From Lachnospiraceae bacterium (GTDB taxonomy: Bacteria; Bacillota; Clostridia; Lachnospirales; Lachnospiraceae), in contig JAGAIZ010000013.1 of NCBI GenBank assembly GCA_017626325.1, forward strand, positions 1 through 43,704: DNA of 43,704 bases. Direction: 5' to 3'. Below, in pieces: positions 42,567 through 43,704 of the stretch. The translations under genes were made by a program, and so were the position numbers. Below the pieces are notes generated by a model. It worked only from the letters and a program-made list of their open reading frames with translations. It did no database searches and was not told the origin of the DNA. Within the stretch, counting starts at the first letter, position 1. The number at the start of each line of letters is the position of its first letter.

Positions 42567-43704
42567 ATGGCATTTAGCAGAATTACAAGTGAAGATACGA
42601 ACAACAAAGGTGTTACCGGGCTTCCCGCTGTACCGGCATTGGAAACCACGGCGATGCAGAAAAAATTTGACGAGTTGTCAACGGATGTTCTTATCCCGAA
42701 GTTTAATGCGTTGGCGGATGAACTGGAAGCGGAGGAAGCCGGTGCGAACATCGGCGCCAGCCTGCCGGAAGAAGCAGTAACAGAGCTGCCCGAAGGAACA
42801 AGCCACAGCGTCCAGAATTTTCTTATGTGGCTTTATGGGAAAGCCCAAAAAGTGGTGTCGGATATCGGACAAGTTCGTGAATGGTGTGAAACTATGTTTC
42901 AGCCAAAAGGCGAATATCTGACTGAAATACCAGAAGAGTACGCAAATGTGCAGTCAGACTGGAACGAGGAAGACAGCACATCGGACGCCTATATCAAGAA
43001 CAAACCGGAATCACTCCCGGCAAGTGATGTGCATGAATGGGCAAAGGCTGAAACGAAGCCGTCATACACAGCGGAGGAAGTGGGAGCAGACGCCAGCGGT
43101 GCGGCGGCAGAGGTGAAGAAAGAGGTTTTGGAGACCATGCGCGGTAGCTATACCCCTAACAGCCTTACTGGGGTAAAGAAAAATGTTATGGGTGTCACCA
43201 ACATAGAGTACAGTTACTATGATGTGGAATTCGGAATGGCAACAGTGACGGGAGTTGCTGACCTGAATACGGCTTTGCAGGATGTTGCCGATAAAACTGC
43301 AGCAGCTATTTGTGATGTTGACAGCAGGTTGAAGACTGTGCCTGATGCTGTGGAGGAAGCAGTATTGGGTGACGCCAAGGCGTACACGGATGAGCAGGTA
43401 GCAGGCTTAAATCTTGGAGAATCCAATGTGCAGTCAGACTGGGATGAGACAGACAGCACATCGGACGCCTATATCAAGAACAAACCGGAATCACTCCCGG
43501 CAAGCGATGTGCATGAATGGGCAAAAGCTGAAACGAAGCCGTCATACACAGCGGAGGAAGTAGGAGCAGACGCCAGCGGTGCGGCGGCGACGGCATTAAG
43601 TGACGCCAAGGCGTATACAGATAAGAAAGTGGCCGGGCTTTCAGGCGGTTCAACAGGCGGTGATGCCAATGTGCAGTCAGACTGGGATGAGACAGACAGC
43701 ACAT
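42567..43704 (+). CDS. repeat-containing tail fibre protein (3' end outside the window)
   Basis: At least 379 codons are visible from the ATG at 42567 (AGAGGT upstream), and the frame is open at the window edge. An N-terminal attachment region (about 1-125) precedes repeats of the type VQSDWNEEDSTSDAYIKNKP followed by AETKPSYTAEEVGADASGAA, known from phage tail fibres of Lachnospiraceae and other Clostridia. Repeats lie at about residues 127-181, 287-341 and from 368. Between repeats 1 and 2 are about 105 unrelated residues (for example YSYYDVEFGMATVTGVADLN). The gene probably encodes the host-binding fibre. Confidence 0.85.
   Translation, partial: MAFSRITSEDTNNKGVTGLPAVPALETTAMQKKFDELSTDVLIPKFNALADELEAEEAGANIGASLPEEAVTELPEGTSHSVQNFLMWLYGKAQKVVSDIGQVREWCETMFQPKGEYLTEIPEEYANVQSDWNEEDSTSDAYIKNKPESLPASDVHEWAKAETKPSYTAEEVGADASGAAAEVKKEVLETMRGSYTPNSLTGVKKNVMGVTNIEYSYYDVEFGMATVTGVADLNTALQDVADKTAAAICDVDSRLKTVPDAVEEAVLGDAKAYTDEQVAGLNLGESNVQSDWDETDSTSDAYIKNKPESLPASDVHEWAKAETKPSYTAEEVGADASGAAATALSDAKAYTDKKVAGLSGGSTGGDANVQSDWDETDST
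42945..43109 (+). repeat. tail fibre repeat, copy 1
   Basis: A 165-nt coding repeat, nearly identical to 43425-43589 (about seven differences by eye, several synonymous). A third copy begins at 43668 and runs off the window. Confidence 0.9.
43425..43589 (+). repeat. tail fibre repeat, copy 2
   Basis: Second near-identical copy; copy 3 starts at 43668 after a Gly/Ser-rich linker (AGLSGGSTGGDA). Confidence 0.9.

Larger units (their letters stand above)
31496..43704 (+). mobile_element. prophage, head and tail module (left end approximate, right end outside the window)
   Basis: The plus-strand order terminase small, terminase large, portal, zinc-ribbon protein, scaffold, decoration, capsid, connector proteins, hub and fibre is a complete phage head and tail-start module. 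The strand switches from the host minus strand. There is no tape-measure or major tail protein before the fibre, which fits a short-tailed phage. The boundaries are inferred, not seen. Confidence 0.85.

Noticed and set aside
42946-43704. CRISPR-like interpretation of the repeats in the fibre gene
   Set aside because: The repeats are 165 nt, in frame and coding, and the spacing is irregular; they are protein repeats.

Overview
The window looks like a chromosomal piece of a spore-forming Lachnospiraceae/Clostridia bacterium (inferred). Support comes from the yqfC-yqfD-phoH-HD protein-ybeY block (yqfC/yqfD are sporulation-associated), GGAGG-type ribosome binding sites with some GTG and TTG starts, sigma-A promoters, and Lachnospiraceae-type small proteins. 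From about 0.4 to 28.5 kb nearly every gene is a host gene on the minus strand; the uracil permease is the exception. From about 31.5 kb to the window end everything points right and is phage.

Host part, in window order: a TetR regulator (398-961); a long minus-strand run that starts at the upp promoter near 9.0 kb and reads upp, lipoprotein, metH, ilvB, two tandem ilvN-type small subunits and ilvC, ending at a strong hairpin terminator near 1.04 kb. It joins pyrimidine salvage, methionine synthesis and branched-chain amino acid synthesis. Divergent from upp is the uracil permease uraA, so uptake (UraA) and conversion of uracil to UMP (Upp) share one control region. Next come a two-gene metal operon (SmtB/CzrA-type ArsR repressor plus a 72-residue CxxC metal-binding protein) with a visible operator; a methyl-accepting chemotaxis protein; a proline cluster (proB, DUF896, 5-formyl-THF cyclo-ligase, proA) downstream of two FAD-dependent dehydrogenases; a BofC-like protein and a MOP-family flippase; the conserved ybeY / HD membrane protein / phoH / yqfD / yqfC block; and pyrimidine-nucleoside phosphorylase.

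A disturbed junction follows (28.0-31.5 kb): an orphan HEPN protein, a complete IS66-family element (28605-30906, 36-bp terminal inverted repeats, no visible target duplication), a DUF4160 gene cut down to its C-terminus beside an intact DUF2442 gene, and a frameshifted small gene. This is typical of a variable integration spot.

The right part is the head and tail module of a prophage, all on the plus strand: candidate small terminase, a 422-nt highly structured non-coding stretch, large terminase, portal (with an inserted zinc ribbon), a separate zinc-ribbon protein, scaffold, a probable decoration protein, major capsid protein, two connector-type proteins, an 886-residue tail hub-like protein and a repeat-built tail fibre cut by the window end. 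Order and absence of a tape measure before the fibre suggest a short-tailed (podovirus-like) phage. No integrase, repressor or replication gene is visible left of the terminase.

The most promising unexplained signals are the structured RNA/DNA element between the terminase genes, which contains a tRNA-like acceptor/T-arm minihelix, and a pseudoknot-capable leader in front of the HI0933-type flavoprotein gene.
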